Assembly (NCBI GenBank): GCA_036172665.1
Contig: CM069873.1
Coordinates: 46,346,001 to 46,410,000, forward strand
Length of the DNA: 64,000 nt
Origin: Prosopocoilus inquinatus
Lineage: Eukaryota > Arthropoda > Insecta > Coleoptera > Lucanidae
Direction of reading: 5' to 3'
Under the pieces are notes generated by a model. It ran no database searches. It was not told the origin of the DNA and saw only the letters and a list, made by a program, of their open reading frames with translations. Shown piece by piece: positions 1-13,238 of the stretch (position 1 is the first letter of the stretch; every line of letters begins with the position of its first letter). A program made the position numbers and the translations under genes.

Positions 1-41
1 GTATCTAATCGATCCTTACTCATCTATCATGTTATTTGGCG

Positions 42-58
42 TTTCGATGGACTCCAGT
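42..58 (+). other. CENP-B-box-like 17-mer (representative copy)
   Basis: TTTCGATGGACTCCAGT, compared with the known minimal mammalian box NTTCGNNNNANNCGGGN, matches TTCG, the central A, and the first and last of CGGG: seven of nine essential positions. The site recurs in family B monomers and in many family A monomers. A sub-variants reading TTTGGATGG or TTTGAATGG lose it. Two of the three G of CGGG are changed (CCAG), so binding by a CENP-B-like protein is speculative, and the match could be chance. Confidence 0.3.
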
Positions 59-119
59 AACTCTGATGTGAGATACAAAGTTTTCGGACGCAGCAGAAGC
101 TGGAAATAGTTTTGAACGA

Positions 120-141
120 AACAACACGTATTAGCGTTGTT
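120..141. other. 22-bp imperfect dyad (representative, family A)
   Basis: AACAAC at the left and GTTGTT at the right are perfect inverted arms. Of 11 base pairs across the dyad, 8 are complementary (six outer pairs, the eighth and the central pair). It recurs once per monomer in both families, with occasional arm variants such as GTTGTC or a changed left arm. The core differs between families (CACGTATTAGCG or CACGCATTAGCG in A, CACGTGCTAGCG in B), but the eighth pair and a self-complementary central pair are retained. It could form a short cruciform or bind a dimeric protein; neither is shown. Confidence 0.7.
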
Positions 142-530
142 CCTGTGATGTATCTAATCGATCCTTACATAGCTACTATGTTATTTGACGTTTCGATGGA
201 CTCCAATAATTCTGATGTGAGATACAAAGTTTTCGGACGCAGCAGAAGCTGGAAATAGTTTTAAACGAAACAACACGCACTAGCGTTGTTCCTGTGATGT
301 ATCTAATCGATCCTTACTCATCTATCATTTTATTTGACGTTTGGATGGACTCCAGTAACTCTGATGTGAGATACAAAGTTTACGGACGCAGCAGAAGCTG
401 GAAATAGTTTTAAACGAAACAACACGCATTAGCGTTGTTCCTGTGATGTATCTAATCGATCCTTACTCATCTATCATGTTATTTGGCGTTTCGATGGACT
501 CCAGTAACTCTGATGTGAGATACAAAGTTC

Positions 531-2403
531 TCGGACGCAGCTGAAGCTAGAAATAATTTTAAACGAAACAACACGCATTAGCGTTGTTCCTGTGATGTAT
601 CTAATCGATCCTTACTCATCTATCATGTTATTTGGCGTTTCGATGGACTCCAGTAACCCTGATGTGAGATACAAAGTTTTCGGACGCAGCAGAAGCTGGA
701 AATAGTTTTGAACGAAATAACACGTATTAGCGTTGTTCCTGTGATGTATCTAATCGATCCTTACTTAGCTACTATGTTATTTGACGTTTCGATGGACTCC
801 AGTAACTCTAATGTGAGATACGAAATTTTCGGACGCAGCAGAAGCTGGAAATAGTTTTAAACGAAACAACACGTATTAGCGTTGTTCCTGTGATGTATCT
901 AATCGATCCTTACTCATCTATCATTTTATTTGACGTTTGGATGGACTCCAGTAACTCTGATGTGAGATACAAAGTTTTCGGACGCAGCAGAAGCTGGAAA
1001 TAGTTTTAAACGAAACAACACGCACTAGGGTTGTTCCTGTGATGTATCTAATCGATCCTTACTCATCTATCATGTTATTTGGCGTTTCGATGGACTCCAG
1101 TAACTCTGATGTGAGATACGAATTTTTGGACGCAGCAGGAGCTGGAAATAGTTTTAAACGAAACAACACGTATTAGCGTTGTTCCTGTGATGTATCTAAT
1201 CGATCCTTACTTAGCTACTATGTTATTTGACGTTTCGATGGACTCCAGTAACTCTAATGTGAGATACGAAATTTTCGGACGCAGCAGAAGCTGGAAATAG
1301 TTTTGAACGAAACAACACGTATTAGCGTTGTTCCTGTGATGTATCTAATCGATCCTTACTTATCTATTATGTTATTTGACGTTTGGATGGACTCCAGTAA
1401 CTCTGATGTGAGATACAAAGTTTTCGGACGCAGCAGAAGCTGGAAATAGTTTTAAACGAAACAACACGCATTACCGTTGTTCCTGTGATGTATCTAATCG
1501 ATCCTTACTCATCTATCATGTTATTTGGCGTTTCGATGGACTCCAGTAACTCTGATGTGAGATACAAAGTTCTCGGACGCAGCTGAAGCTAGAAATAATT
1601 TTAAACGAAACAACACGCATTAGCGTTGTTCCTGTGATGTATTTAATCGATCCTTACTCATCTATCATGTTATTTGACGTTTGAATGGACTCCAGTAACT
1701 CTGATGTGAGATACAAAGTTCTCGGACGCAGCAGAAGCTGGAAATAGTTTTGAACGAAACAACACGTATTAGCGTTGTTCCTGTGATGTATCTAATCGAC
1801 CCTTACTTATCTACTATGTTATTTGACGTTTCGATGGACTCCAGTAACTCCGATGTGAGATACGAAATTTTCGAACGCAGCAGAATCTGGAAATAGTTTT
1901 AAATGAAACAACACGCATTAGCGTTGTTCCTGTGATGTATGTAATCGATCCTTACTCATCTGTCATGTTATTTGACGTTTCGATGGACTCTAGTAACTCT
2001 GATGTGAGATACGATGTTTTTGGAGGCAGCAGGAACTGTAAATAGTTTTAAGCGAAACAACACGTATTAGCGTTGTTCCTGTGATGTATCTAATCGATCC
2101 TTACTTAGCTACTATGTTATTTGACGTTTCGATGGACTCCAGTAACTCTAATGTGAGATACGAAATTCTCGGACGCAGCAGAAGCTGGAAGTACTTTTAA
2201 ACGAGACAACACGTATTAGCGTTGTTCCTGTGATGTATCTAATCGATCCTTACTCATCTATCATGTTATTTGACGTATGGATGGACTCCAGTAACTCTGA
2301 TGTGAGATACAAAGTTCTCGGACGCAGCAGAAGCTGGAAATAGTTTTGAACGAAACAACACGTATTAGCGTTGTTCCTGTGATGTATCTAATCGATCCTT
2401 ACT
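531..2403 (+). repeat. Left copy of 6,705-bp-spaced duplication
   Basis: Matches 7,236-9,108 at a constant offset of 6,705 bp (45 x 149). Shared rare markers include the one-base deletion at 1,120 / 7,825 and GACGTATGG at 2,273 / 8,978. Copies are not identical: CACGCACTAGGG versus CACGCATTAGGG near 1,025, GGAGGCAGC versus GGACGCAGC near 2,033, and TTTTAAGCG versus TTTTAAACG near 2,050. The match starts after 530 (C against T) and ends at 2,403, where TTACTTATC meets TTACTCATC. Confidence 0.9.
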
Positions 2404-5310
2404 TATCTATCATGTTATTTGACGTTTGGATGGACTCCAGTAACTCTGATGTGAGATACAATGTTTTCGGACGCAGCAGAAGCTGGAGATAGTTTTAAAC
2501 GAAACAACACGCATTAGCGTTGTTCCTGTGATGTATCTAATCGATCCTTACTCATCTATCATGTTATTTGGCGTTTCGATGGACTCCAGTATCTCTGATG
2601 TGAGATACAAAGTTTTCGGACGCAGCAGAAGCTGGAAATAGTTTTGAACGAAACAACACGTATTAGCGTTGTTCCTGTGATGTATCTAATCGATCCTTAC
2701 TTAGCTACTATGTTATTTGACGTTTCGATGGACTCCAATAACTCTAATGTGAGATACGAAATTTTCGGACGCAGCAGAAGCTGGAAATAGTTTTAAACGA
2801 AACAACACATATTAGCGTTGTTCCTGTGATGTATCTAATCGATCCTTACTCATCTATCATGTTATTTGACGTTTCGATGGACTCTAGTAACTCTAATGTG
2901 AGATACGAAATTTTCGGACGCAGCAGAAGCTGGAAATAGTTTTAAACGAAACAACACGCATTAGCGTTGTTCCTGTGATGTATCTAATCGATCCTTACTC
3001 ATCTATAATATTATTTGGCGTTTCGATGGACTCCAGTAACTTTGATGTGAGATACGAAGTTCTCGGACGTAGCTGAAGCTGGAAATAGTTTTAAATGATA
3101 CAACAAGTATTAGCGTTGTTCCTGTGATGTATCTAATCGATCCTTACTCATCCATCATGTTATTTGACGTTTGGATGGACTCCAGTAACTCTGATGTGAG
3201 ATACAAAGTATTCGGACGCAGCAGAAGCTGGAGATAGTTTTAAACGATACAACACGCATTAGCGTTGTTCCTGTGATGTATCTAATCGATCCTTACTCAT
3301 CTATCATGTTATTTGGCGTTTCGATGGACTCCAGTAACTCTGATGTGAGATACAATGTTTTCGGACGCAGCAGAAGCTGGAGATAGTTTTAAACGAAACA
3401 ACACGCATTAGCGTTGTTCCTGTGATGTATCTAATCGATCCTTACTCATCTATCATGTTATTTGGCGTTTCGATGGACTCCAGTAACTCTGATGTGAGAT
3501 ACAAAGTTTTCGGACGCAGCAGAAGCTGGAAATAGTTTTAAACGAAACAACACGTATTAGCGTTGTTCCTGTGATGTATCTAATCGATCCTTACTCATCT
3601 ATCATGTTATTTGACGTTTGGATGGACTCCAGTAACTCTGATGTGAGATTCAAACTTCTCGGACGCAGCAGAAGCTGGAAATAGTTTTGAACGAAACAAC
3701 ACGTATTAGCGTTGTTCCTGTGATGTATCTAATCGATCCTTACTTAGCTACTATGTTATTTGACGTTTCGATGGACTCCAATAACTCTGATGTGAGATAC
3801 GAAATTTTCGGACGCAGCAGAAGCTGGAAATAGTTTTAAACGAAACAACACATATTAGCGTTGTTCCTGTGATGTATCTAATCGATCCTTACTCATCTAT
3901 CATGTTATTTGACGTTTCGATGGACTCCAGTAACTCTAATGTGAGATACGAAATTTTCGGACGCAGCAGAAGCTGGAAATTGTTTTAAACGAAACAACAC
4001 GTATTAGCGTTGTTATTGTGATGTATCTAATCGATCCTTACTCATCTATCATGTTATTTGGCGTTTCGATGGACTCCAGTAACTCTGATGTGAGATACAA
4101 AGTTCTCGGACGCAGCAGAAGCTGGAAATAGTTTTGAACGAAACAACACGTATTAGCGTTGTTCCTGTGATGTATCTAATCGATCCTTACTTATCTATCA
4201 TGTTATTTGACGTTTGGATGGACTCCAGTAACTCTGATGTGAGATACAAAGTTTTCGGACGCAGCAGAAGCTGGAGATAGTTTTAAACGAAACAACACGC
4301 ATTAGCGTTGTTCCTGTGATGTACTTAATCGATCCTTACTCATCTATCATGTTATTTGACGTTTGAATGGACTCCAGTAACTCTGATGTGAGATACAAAG
4401 TTCTCGGACGCAGCAGAAGCTGGAAATAGTTTTGAACGAAACAACACGTATTAGCGTTGTTCCTGTGATGTATCTAATCGATCCTTACTTATCTACTATG
4501 TTATTTGACGTTTCGATGGACTCCAGTAACTCTGATGTGAGATACGAAATTTTCGAACGCAGCAGAATCTGGAAATAGTTTTAAATGAAACTACACGCAT
4601 TAGCGTTGTTCCTGTGATGTATCTAATCGATCCTTACTCATCTATCATGTTATTTGACGTTTCGATGGACTCTAGTAACTCTGATCTTAGATACGAAGTT
4701 TTTGGACGCAGCAGGAGCTGGAAATAGTTTTAAACGAAACAACACGTATTAGCGTTGTTCCTGTGATGTATCTAATCGATCCTTACTCATCTATCATGTT
4801 ATTTGGCGTTTCGATGGACTCCAGTAACTCTGATGTGAGATACAAAGTTTTCGGACGCAGCAGAAGCTGGAAATAGTTTTGAACGAAACAACACGTATTA
4901 GCGTTGTTCCTGTGATGTATCTAATCGATCCTTACTTAGCTACTATGTTATTTGACGTTTCGATGGACTCCAATAATTCTGATGTGAGATACAAAGTTTT
5001 CGGACGCAGCAGAAGCTGGAAATAGTTTTAAACGAAACAACACGCACTAGCGTTGTTCCTGTGATGTATCTAATCGATCCTTACTCATCTATCATTTTAT
5101 TTGACGTTTGGATGGACTCCAGTAACTCTGATGTGAGATACAAAGTTTACGGACGCAGCAGAAGCTGGAAATAGTTTTAAACGAAACAACACGCATTAGC
5201 GTTGTTCCTGTGATGTATCTAATCGATCCTTACTCATCTATCATGTTATTTGGCGTTTCGATGGACTCCAGTAACTCTGATGTGAGATACAAAGTTCTCG
5301 GACGCAGCTG

Positions 5311-7246
5311 AAGCTGGAAATAGTTTTAAACGAAACAACACGTATTAGCGTTGTTCCTGTGATGTATCTAATCGATCCTTACTCATCTATCATTTTATTT
5401 GACGTTTGGATGGACTCCAGTAACTCTGATGTGAGATACAAAGTTTTCGGACGCAGCAGAAGCTAGAAATAGTTTTAAACGAAACAACACGCATTAGGGT
5501 TGTACCTGTGATGTATCTAATCGATCCTTACTCATCTATCATTTTATTTGACGTTTGGATTGACTCCAGTAACTCTGATGTGAGATACAAAGTTTACGGA
5601 CGCAGCAGAAGCTGGAAATAGATTTAAACGAAACAACACGCATTACCGTTGTTCCTGTGATGTATCTAATCGATCCTTACTCATCTATCATGTTATTTGG
5701 CGTTTCGATGGACTCCAGTAACTCTGATGTGAGATACGAAGTTTTTGGACGCAGCAGGAGCTGGAAATAGTTTTAAACGAAACAACACGTATTAGCGTTG
5801 TTCCTGTGATGTATCTAATCGATCCTTACTTAGCTACTATGTTATTTGACGTTTCGATGGACTCCAGTAACTCTAATGTGAGATACGAAATTTTCGGACG
5901 CAGCAGAAGCTGGAAATAGTTTTAAACGAAACAACACGTATTAGCGTTGTTCCTGTGATGTATCTAATCGATCCTTACTCATCTATCATGTTATTTGACG
6001 TTTGGATGGACTCCAGTAACTCTGATGTGAGATACAAAGTTCTCGGACGCAACAGAAGCTGGAAATAGTTTTGAACGAAACAACACGTATTAGCGTTGTT
6101 CCTGTGATGTATCTAATCGATCCTTACTTATCTATCATGTTATTTGACGTTTGGATGGGCTCCAGTAACTCTGATGTGAGATACAAAGTTCTCGGACGCA
6201 GCAGAAGCTGGAAATAGTTTTGAACGAAACAACACGTATTAGCGTTGTTCCTGTGATGTATCTAATCGATCCTTACTTATCTATTATGTTATTTGACGTT
6301 TGGATGGACTCCAGAAACTCTGATGTGAGATACAAAGTTTTCGGACGCAGCAGAAGCTGGAAATAGTTTTAAAAGAAACAACACGTATTAGCGTTGTTCC
6401 TGTGATGTATCTAATCGATCCTTACTCATCTATCATGTTATTTGGCGTTTCGATGGGCTCCAGTAACTCTGATGTGAGATACAAAGTTTTTGGACGCAGC
6501 AGGAGCTGGAAATAGTTTTAAACGAAACAACACGTATTAGCGTTGTTCCTGTGATGTATCTAATCGATCCTTACTTAGCTACTATGTTATTTGACGTTTC
6601 GATGGACTCCAGTAACTCTAATGTGAGATACGAAATTTTCGGACGCAGCAGAAGCTGGAAATAGTTTTAAACGAAACAACACGTATTAGCGTTGTTCCTG
6701 TGATGTATCTAATCGATCCTTACTCATCTATCATGTTATTTGACGTTTGGATGGACTCCAGTAACTCTGATGTGAGATACAAAGTTCTCGGACGCAACAG
6801 AAGCTGGAAATAGTTTTGAACGAAACAACACGTATTAGCGTTGTTCCTGTGATGTATCTAATCGATCCTTACTTATCTATCATGTTATTTGACGTTTGGA
6901 TGGGCTCCAGTAACTCTGATGTGAGATACAAAGTTCTCGGACGCAGCAGAAGCTGGAAATAGTTTTGAACGAAACAACACGTATTAGCGTTGTTCCTGTG
7001 ATGTATCTAATCGATCCTTGCTTATCTATTATGTTATTTGACGTTTGGATGGACTCCAGTAACTCTGATGTGAGATATAAAAGTTTTCGGACGCAGCAGA
7101 AGCTGGAAATAGTTTTAAACGAAACAACACGTATTAGCGTTGTTCCTGTGATGTATCTAATCGATCCTTACTCATCTATCATGTTATTTGGCGTTTCGAT
7201 GGACTCCAGTAACTCTGATGTGAGATACAAAGTTTTCGGACGCAGC
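5311..7246 (+). repeat. Left copy of 8,940-bp-spaced duplication
   Basis: Matches 14,251-16,184 at an offset of 8,940 bp (60 x 149), dropping to 8,939 after the one-base deletion at 15,308 and to 8,938 after the one-base insertion near 7,080. Shared rare markers: GCATTAGGG with AGCTAGAAAT (5,461 / 14,401), CATTACCGTT (5,641 / 14,581), TTGGATGGGCTCC (6,152 / 15,092) and CCTTGCTTATC (7,016 / 15,955). Confidence 0.88.
7077..7083 (+). other. Single-base insertion making a 150-bp monomer
   Basis: GATATAAAAGTT replaces the usual GATACAAAGTT: one C-to-T change and one extra A. This 150-bp spacing keeps the reading frame across two monomers and creates the longest open stretch of the window (6,965-7,249), which is not a gene. 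The corresponding copy near 16,016 lacks the insertion. Confidence 0.9.
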
Positions 7247-9108
7247 TGAAGCTAGAAATAATTTTAAACGAAACAACACGCATTAGCGTTGTTCCTGTGA
7301 TGTATCTAATCGATCCTTACTCATCTATCATGTTATTTGGCGTTTCGATGGACTCCAGTAACCCTGATGTGAGATACAAAGTTTTCGGACGCAGCAGAAG
7401 CTGGAAATAGTTTTGAACGAAATAACACGTATTAGCGTTGTTCCTGTGATGTATCTAATCGATCCTTACTTAGCTACTATGTTATTTGACGTTTCGATGG
7501 ACTCCAGTAACTCTAATGTGAGATACGAAATTTTCGGACGCAGCAGAAGCTGGAAATAGTTTTAAACGAAACAACACGTATTAGCGTTGTTCCTGTGATG
7601 TATCTAATCGATCCTTACTCATCTATCATTTTATTTGACGTTTGGATGGACTCCAGTAACTCTGATGTGAGATACAAAGTTTTCGGACGCAGCAGAAGCT
7701 GGAAATAGTTTTAAACGAAACAACACGCATTAGGGTTGTTCCTGTGATGTATCTAATCGATCCTTACTCATCTATCATGTTATTTGGCGTTTCGATGGAC
7801 TCCAGTAACTCTGATGTGAGATACGAATTTTTGGACGCAGCAGGAGCTGGAAATAGTTTTAAACGAAACAACACGTATTAGCGTTGTTCCTGTGATGTAT
7901 CTAATCGATCCTTACTTAGCTACTATGTTATTTGACGTTTCGATGGACTCCAGTAACTCTAATGTGAGATACGAAATTTTCGGACGCAGCAGAAGCTGGA
8001 AATAGTTTTGAACGAAACAACACGTATTAGCGTTGTTCCTGTGATGTATCTAATCGATCCTTACTTATCTATTATGTTATTTGACGTTTGGATGGACTCC
8101 AGTAACTCTGATGTGAGATACAAAGTTTTCGGACGCAGCAGAAGCTGGAAATAGTTTTAAACGAAACAACACGCATTACCGTTGTTCCTGTGATGTATCT
8201 AATCGATCCTTACTCATCTATCATGTTATTTGGCGTTTCGATGGACTCCAGTAACTCTGATGTGAGATACAAAGTTCTCGGACGCAGCTGAAGCTAGAAA
8301 TAATTTTAAACGAAACAACACGCATTAGCGTTGTTCCTGTGATGTATTTAATCGATCCTTACTCATCTGTCATGTTATTTGACGTTTGAATGGACTCCAG
8401 TAACTCTGATGTGAGATACAAAGTTCTCGGACGCAGCAGAAGCTGGAAATAGTTTTGAACGAAACAACACGTATTAGCGTTGTTCCTGTGATGTATCTAA
8501 TCGATCCTTACTTATCTACTATGTTATTTGACGTTTCGATGGACTCCAGTAACTCCGATGTGAGATACGAAATTTTCGAACGCAGCAGAATCTGGAAATA
8601 GTTTTAAATGAAACAACACGCATTAGCGTTGTTCCTGTGATGTATCTAATCGATCCTTACTCATCTGTCATGTTATTTGACGTTTCGATGGACTCTAGTA
8701 ACTCTGATGTGAGATACGATGTTTTTGGACGCAGCAGGAACTGTAAATAGTTTTAAACGAAACAACACGTATTAGCGTTGTTCCTGTGATGTATCTAATC
8801 GATCCTTACTTAGCTACTATGTTATTTGACGTTTCGATGGACTCCAGTAACTCTAATGTGAGATACGAAATTCTCGGACGCAGCAGAAGCTGGAAGTACT
8901 TTTAAACGAGACAACACGTATTAGCGTTGTTCCTGTGATGTATCTAATCGATCCTTACTCATCTATCATGTTATTTGACGTATGGATGGACTCCAGTAAC
9001 TCTGATGTGAGATACAAAGTTCTCGGACGCAGCAGAAGCTGGAAATAGTTTTGAACGAAACAACACGTATTAGCGTTGTTCCTGTGATGTATCTAATCGA
9101 TCCTTACT
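7236..9108 (+). repeat. Right copy of 6,705-bp-spaced duplication
   Basis: Partner of 531-2,403. Its left limit (about 7,236-7,246) nearly coincides with the right limit of another duplication (5,311-7,246 against 14,251-16,184). This marks a likely recombination point inside one monomer: the sequence changes here from one higher-order phase to another with no loss of the 149-bp register. Confidence 0.88.
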
Positions 9109-9229
9109 CATCTATCATGTTATTTGACGTTTCGATGGACTCTAGTAACTCTAATGTGAGATACGAAATTTTCGGACGCAGCAGAAGCTGGAAATAGTTT
9201 TAAACGAAACAACACATATTAGCGTTGTT

Positions 9230-12200
9230 CCTGTGATGTATCTAATCGATCCTTACTCATCTATCATGTTATTTGACGTTTCGATGGACTCTAGTAACCC
9301 TAATGTGAGATACGAAATTTTCGGACGCAGCAGAAGCTGGAAATAGTTTTAAACGAAACAACACGCATTAGCGTTGTTCCTGTGATGTATCTAGTCGATC
9401 CTTACTCATCTATAATATTATTTGGCGTTTCGATGGACTCCAGTAACTTTGATGTGAGATACGAAGTTCTCGGACGTAGCTGAAGCTGGAAATAGTTTTA
9501 AATGATACAACAAGTATTAGCGTTGTTCCTGTGATGTATCTAATCGATCCTTACTCATCCATCATGTTATTTGACGTTTGGATGGACTCCAGTAACTCTG
9601 ATGTGAGATACAAAGTATTCGGACGCAGCAGAAGCTGGAGATAGTTTTAAACGATACAACACGCATTAGCGTTGTTCCTGTGATGTATCTAATCGATCCT
9701 TACTCATCTATCATGTTATTTGGCGTTTCGATGGACACCAGTAACTCTGATGTGAGATACAAAGTTTTCGGACGCAGCAGAAGCTGGAAATAGTTTTAAA
9801 CGAAACAACACGCATTAGCGTTGTTCCTATGATGTATCTAATCGATCCTTACTCATCTATCATGTTATTTGACGTTTCGATGGACTCTAGTAACTCTGAT
9901 GTGAGATACGAAGTTTTTGGACGCAGCAGGAGCTGGAAATAGTTTTAAACGAAACAACACGTATTAGCGTTGTTCCTGTGATGTATCTAATCGATCCTTA
10001 TTTATCTATCATGTTATTTAACGTTTCGATGGACTCTAGTAACTCTGATGTGACATACGAAATTTTTGGGCGCAGCAGGAGCTGGAAATAATTTTAAAAG
10101 AAGCAACACGTATTAGCGTTGTTCCTGTGATGTATCTAATCGATCCTTACTTAGCTACTATGTTATTTGACGTTTCGATGAACTCCAGTAACTCTAATGT
10201 GAGATACGAAATTTTCGGACGCAGCAGAAGCTGGAAATAGTTTTAAACGAAACAACACGTATTAGCGTTGTTCCTGTGATGTATCTAATCGATCCTTACT
10301 CATCTATCATGTTATTTGACGTTTGGATGGACTCCAGTAACACTGATGTGAGATACAAAGTTCTCGGACGCAGCAGAAGCTGGAAATAGTTTTGAACGAA
10401 ACAACACGTATTAACGTTGTTCCTGTGATGTATCTAATCGATCCTTACTTATCTATCATATTATTTGACGTTTGGATGGACTCCAGTAACTCTGATGTGA
10501 GATACAAAGTTTTCGGACGCAGCAGAAGCTGGAAATAGTTTTGAACGAAACAACACGTATTAGCGTTGTTCCTGTGATGTATCTAATCGATCCTTACTTA
10601 GCTACTATGTTATTTGACGTTTCGATGGACTCCAGTAACTCTAATGTGAGATACGAAATTTTCGGACGCAGCAGAAGCTGGAAATAGTTTTAAACGAAAC
10701 AACACGCATTACCGTTGTTCCTGTGATGTATCTAATCGATCCTTACTCATCTATCATGTTATTTGGCGTTTCGATGGACTCCAGTAACTCTGATGTGAGA
10801 TACAAAGTTCTCGGACGCAGCAGAATCTGGAAATAGTTTTGAACGAAACAACACGTATTAGCGTTGTTCCTGTGATGTATCTAATCGATCCTTACTTATC
10901 TATTATGTTATTTGACGTTTGGATGGACTCCAGTAACTCTGATGTGAGATACAAAGTTTTCGGACGCAGCAGAAGCTGGAAATAGTTTTAAACGAAACAA
11001 CACGCATTACCGTTGTTCCTGTGATGTATCTAATCGATCCTTACTCATCTATCATGTTATTTGGCGTTTCGATGGACTCCAGTAACTCTGATGTGAGATA
11101 CAAAGTTCTTGGACGCAGCTGAAGCTATAAATAATTTTAAACGAAACAACACGCATTAGCGTTGTTCCTGTGTTGTATTTAATCGATCCTTACTCATCTA
11201 TCATGTTATTTGACGTTTGAATGGACTCCAGTAACTCTGATGTGAGATACAAAGTTCTCGGACGCAGCAGAAGCTGGAAATAGTTTTGAACGAAACAACA
11301 CGTATTAGCGTTGTTCCTGTGATGTATCTAATCGATCCTTACTTATCTACTATGTTATTTGACGTTTCGATGGACTCCAGTAACTCTGATGTGAGATACG
11401 AAATTTTCGAACGCAGCAGAATCTGGAAATAGTTTTAAATGAAACAACACGCATTAGCGTTGTTCCTGTGATGTATCTAATCGATCCTTACTCATCTATC
11501 ATGTTATTTGGCGTTTCGATGGACTCCAGTAACTCTGATGTGAGATACAATGTTTTCGGAAGCAGCAGAAGCTGGAAATAGTTTTAAACGAAACAACACG
11601 CATTAGCGTTGTTCCTGTGATGTATCTAATCGATCCTTACTCATCTATCATGTTATTTGGCGTTTCGATGGACTCCAGTAACTATGATGTGAAATATAAA
11701 GTTTTCGGACGCAGCAGAAGCTGTAAATAGTTTTGAACGAAACAAGACGTATTAGCGTTGTTCCTGTGATGTATCTAATCGATCCTTACTTAGCTACTAT
11801 GTTATTTGACGTTTCGATGGACTCCAATAATTCTGATGTGAGATACAAAGTTTTCGGACGCAGCAGATGCTGGAAATAGTTTTAAACGAAACAACACGCA
11901 TTAGCGTTGTTCCTGTGATGTATCTAATCGATCCTTACTCATCTATCATTTTATTTGACGTTTGGATGGAATCCAGTAACTCTGATGTGAGATATAATGT
12001 TTTCGGACGCAGCAGAAGCTGGAAATAGTTTTGAACGAAACAAAACGTATTAGCGTTGTTCCTGTGATGTATCTAATCGATCCTTACTTAGCTACTATGT
12101 TATTTGACGTTTCGATGGACTCCAATAATTCTGATGTGAGATACAAAGTTTTCGGACGCAGCAGATGCTGGAAATAGTTTTAAACGAAACAACACGCATT

Positions 12201-13238
12201 AGCGTTGTTCCTGTGATGTATCTAATCGATCCTTACGCATCTATCATTTTATTTGACGTTTGGATGGACTCCAGTAACTCTGATGTGAGATACAAAGTTT
12301 ACGGACGCAGCAGAAGCTGGAAATAGTTTTAAACGAAACAATACGCATTACCGTTGTTCCTGTGATGTATCTAATCGATCCTTACTCATCCATCATGTTA
12401 TTTGGCGTTTCGATGGACTCCAGTAACTCTGATGTGACATACAAATTTCTCGGACGCAGCTGAAGCCAGAAATAATTTTAAAGGAAACAAAACGCATTAG
12501 CGTTGTTCCTGTGATGTATTTAATCGATCCTTACGCATCTATCATGTTATTTGACGTTTGAATGGACTCCAGTAACTCTGATGTGAGATACAAAGTTCTC
12601 GGACGCAGCAGAAGCTGGAAATAGTTTTGAACGAAACAACACGTATTAGCGTTGTTCCTGTGATGTATCTAATCGATCCTTACTTATCTACTATGTTATT
12701 TGACGTTTCGATGGACTCCAGTAACTCTGATGTGAGATACGAAATTTTCGAACGCAGCAGAATCTGGAAATAGTTTTAAATGAAACAACACGCATTAGCG
12801 TTGTTCCTGTGATGTATCTAATCGATCCTTACTCATCTATCATGTTATTTGGCGTTTCGATGGACTCCAGTAACACTGATGTGAGATACAAAGTTTTCGG
12901 ACGCAGCAGAAGCTGGAAATAGTTTTGAACGAAACAACATGTATTAGTGTTGTTCCTGTGATGTATCTAATCGATCCTTACTTAGCTACTATGTTATTTG
13001 ACGTTTCGATGGACTCCAATAACTCTGATGTGAGATACAAAGTTTTCGGACGCAGCAGAAGCTGGAAATAGTTTTGAACGAAACAACACGTATTAGCGTT
13101 GTTCCTGTGATGTATCTAATCGATCCTTACTTAGCTACTATGTTATTTGAAGTTTCGATGGACTCCAGTAACTCTAATGTGAGATACGAAATTTTCGGAC
13201 GCAGCAGAAGCTGGAAATAGTTTTAAACGAAACAACAC
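9230..13238 (+). repeat. Segment repeated at 21,595-25,752
   Basis: Offset is 12,365 bp on the left and 12,514 bp on the right, a difference of one 149-bp monomer. Markers: GGACACCAG (9,733 / 22,098), GTGAAATATAAAG (11,689 / 24,203), CCAATAATTC with CAGATGCTGG (11,824 / 24,338) and TTTGAAGTTTCG (near 13,150 / 25,661). It ends where CACGTATTAGCG (13,239) meets CACCTATTAACG (25,753). The left part also matches 18,764 onward through the 2,831-bp duplication. Confidence 0.82.

Larger units (their letters stand above)
1..149 (+). repeat. Representative family A monomer (149 bp)
   Basis: First full monomer of the window, phased arbitrarily at GTATCTAATCGATCCTTACT. A typical family A monomer has about 59 G+C in 149 bases (about 40 percent, hand count) and eight CpG dinucleotides. 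Landmarks in this copy: ATCGAT palindrome at 8-13, CENP-B-like site at 42-58, CTGATGTGAGATAC at 63-76, GGACGCAGCAGAAGCTGG near 86-103, and a 22-bp dyad at 120-141. Confidence 0.95.
1..3329 (+). repeat. Left copy of a segment repeated at 16,091-19,270
   Basis: Offset is 16,090 bp up to about 900 and 15,941 bp afterwards, a difference of exactly one 149-bp monomer present here and absent in the other copy. Shared rare markers: TTACATAGC at 166 / 16,256, the one-base deletion at 1,120 / 17,061, GACGTATGG at 2,273 / 18,214, and CATCTATAATATT near 3,000 / 18,941. Single-base differences are scattered. The match breaks at 3,330 (CTCCAG against CACCAG). Confidence 0.88.

Noticed and set aside
41..122. 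Long-range inverted repeat GTTTCG (41-46) with CGAAAC (117-122)
   Set aside because: Six bases about 70 bp apart are expected by chance, and the left arm is lost in TTTGGATGG monomers.
63..157. Internal half-monomer repeat (TGATGTGAGATA versus TGATGTATCTAA)
   Set aside because: Only TGATGT and a few more bases agree and the spacing is not half the monomer; too weak to claim a dimeric origin.
6965..7249. 94-codon open stretch on the + strand
   Set aside because: It starts at TTG, spans two satellite monomers and encodes the same peptide twice. It is open only because a one-base insertion makes one monomer 150 bp and so keeps the frame. Satellite by-product, not a gene.
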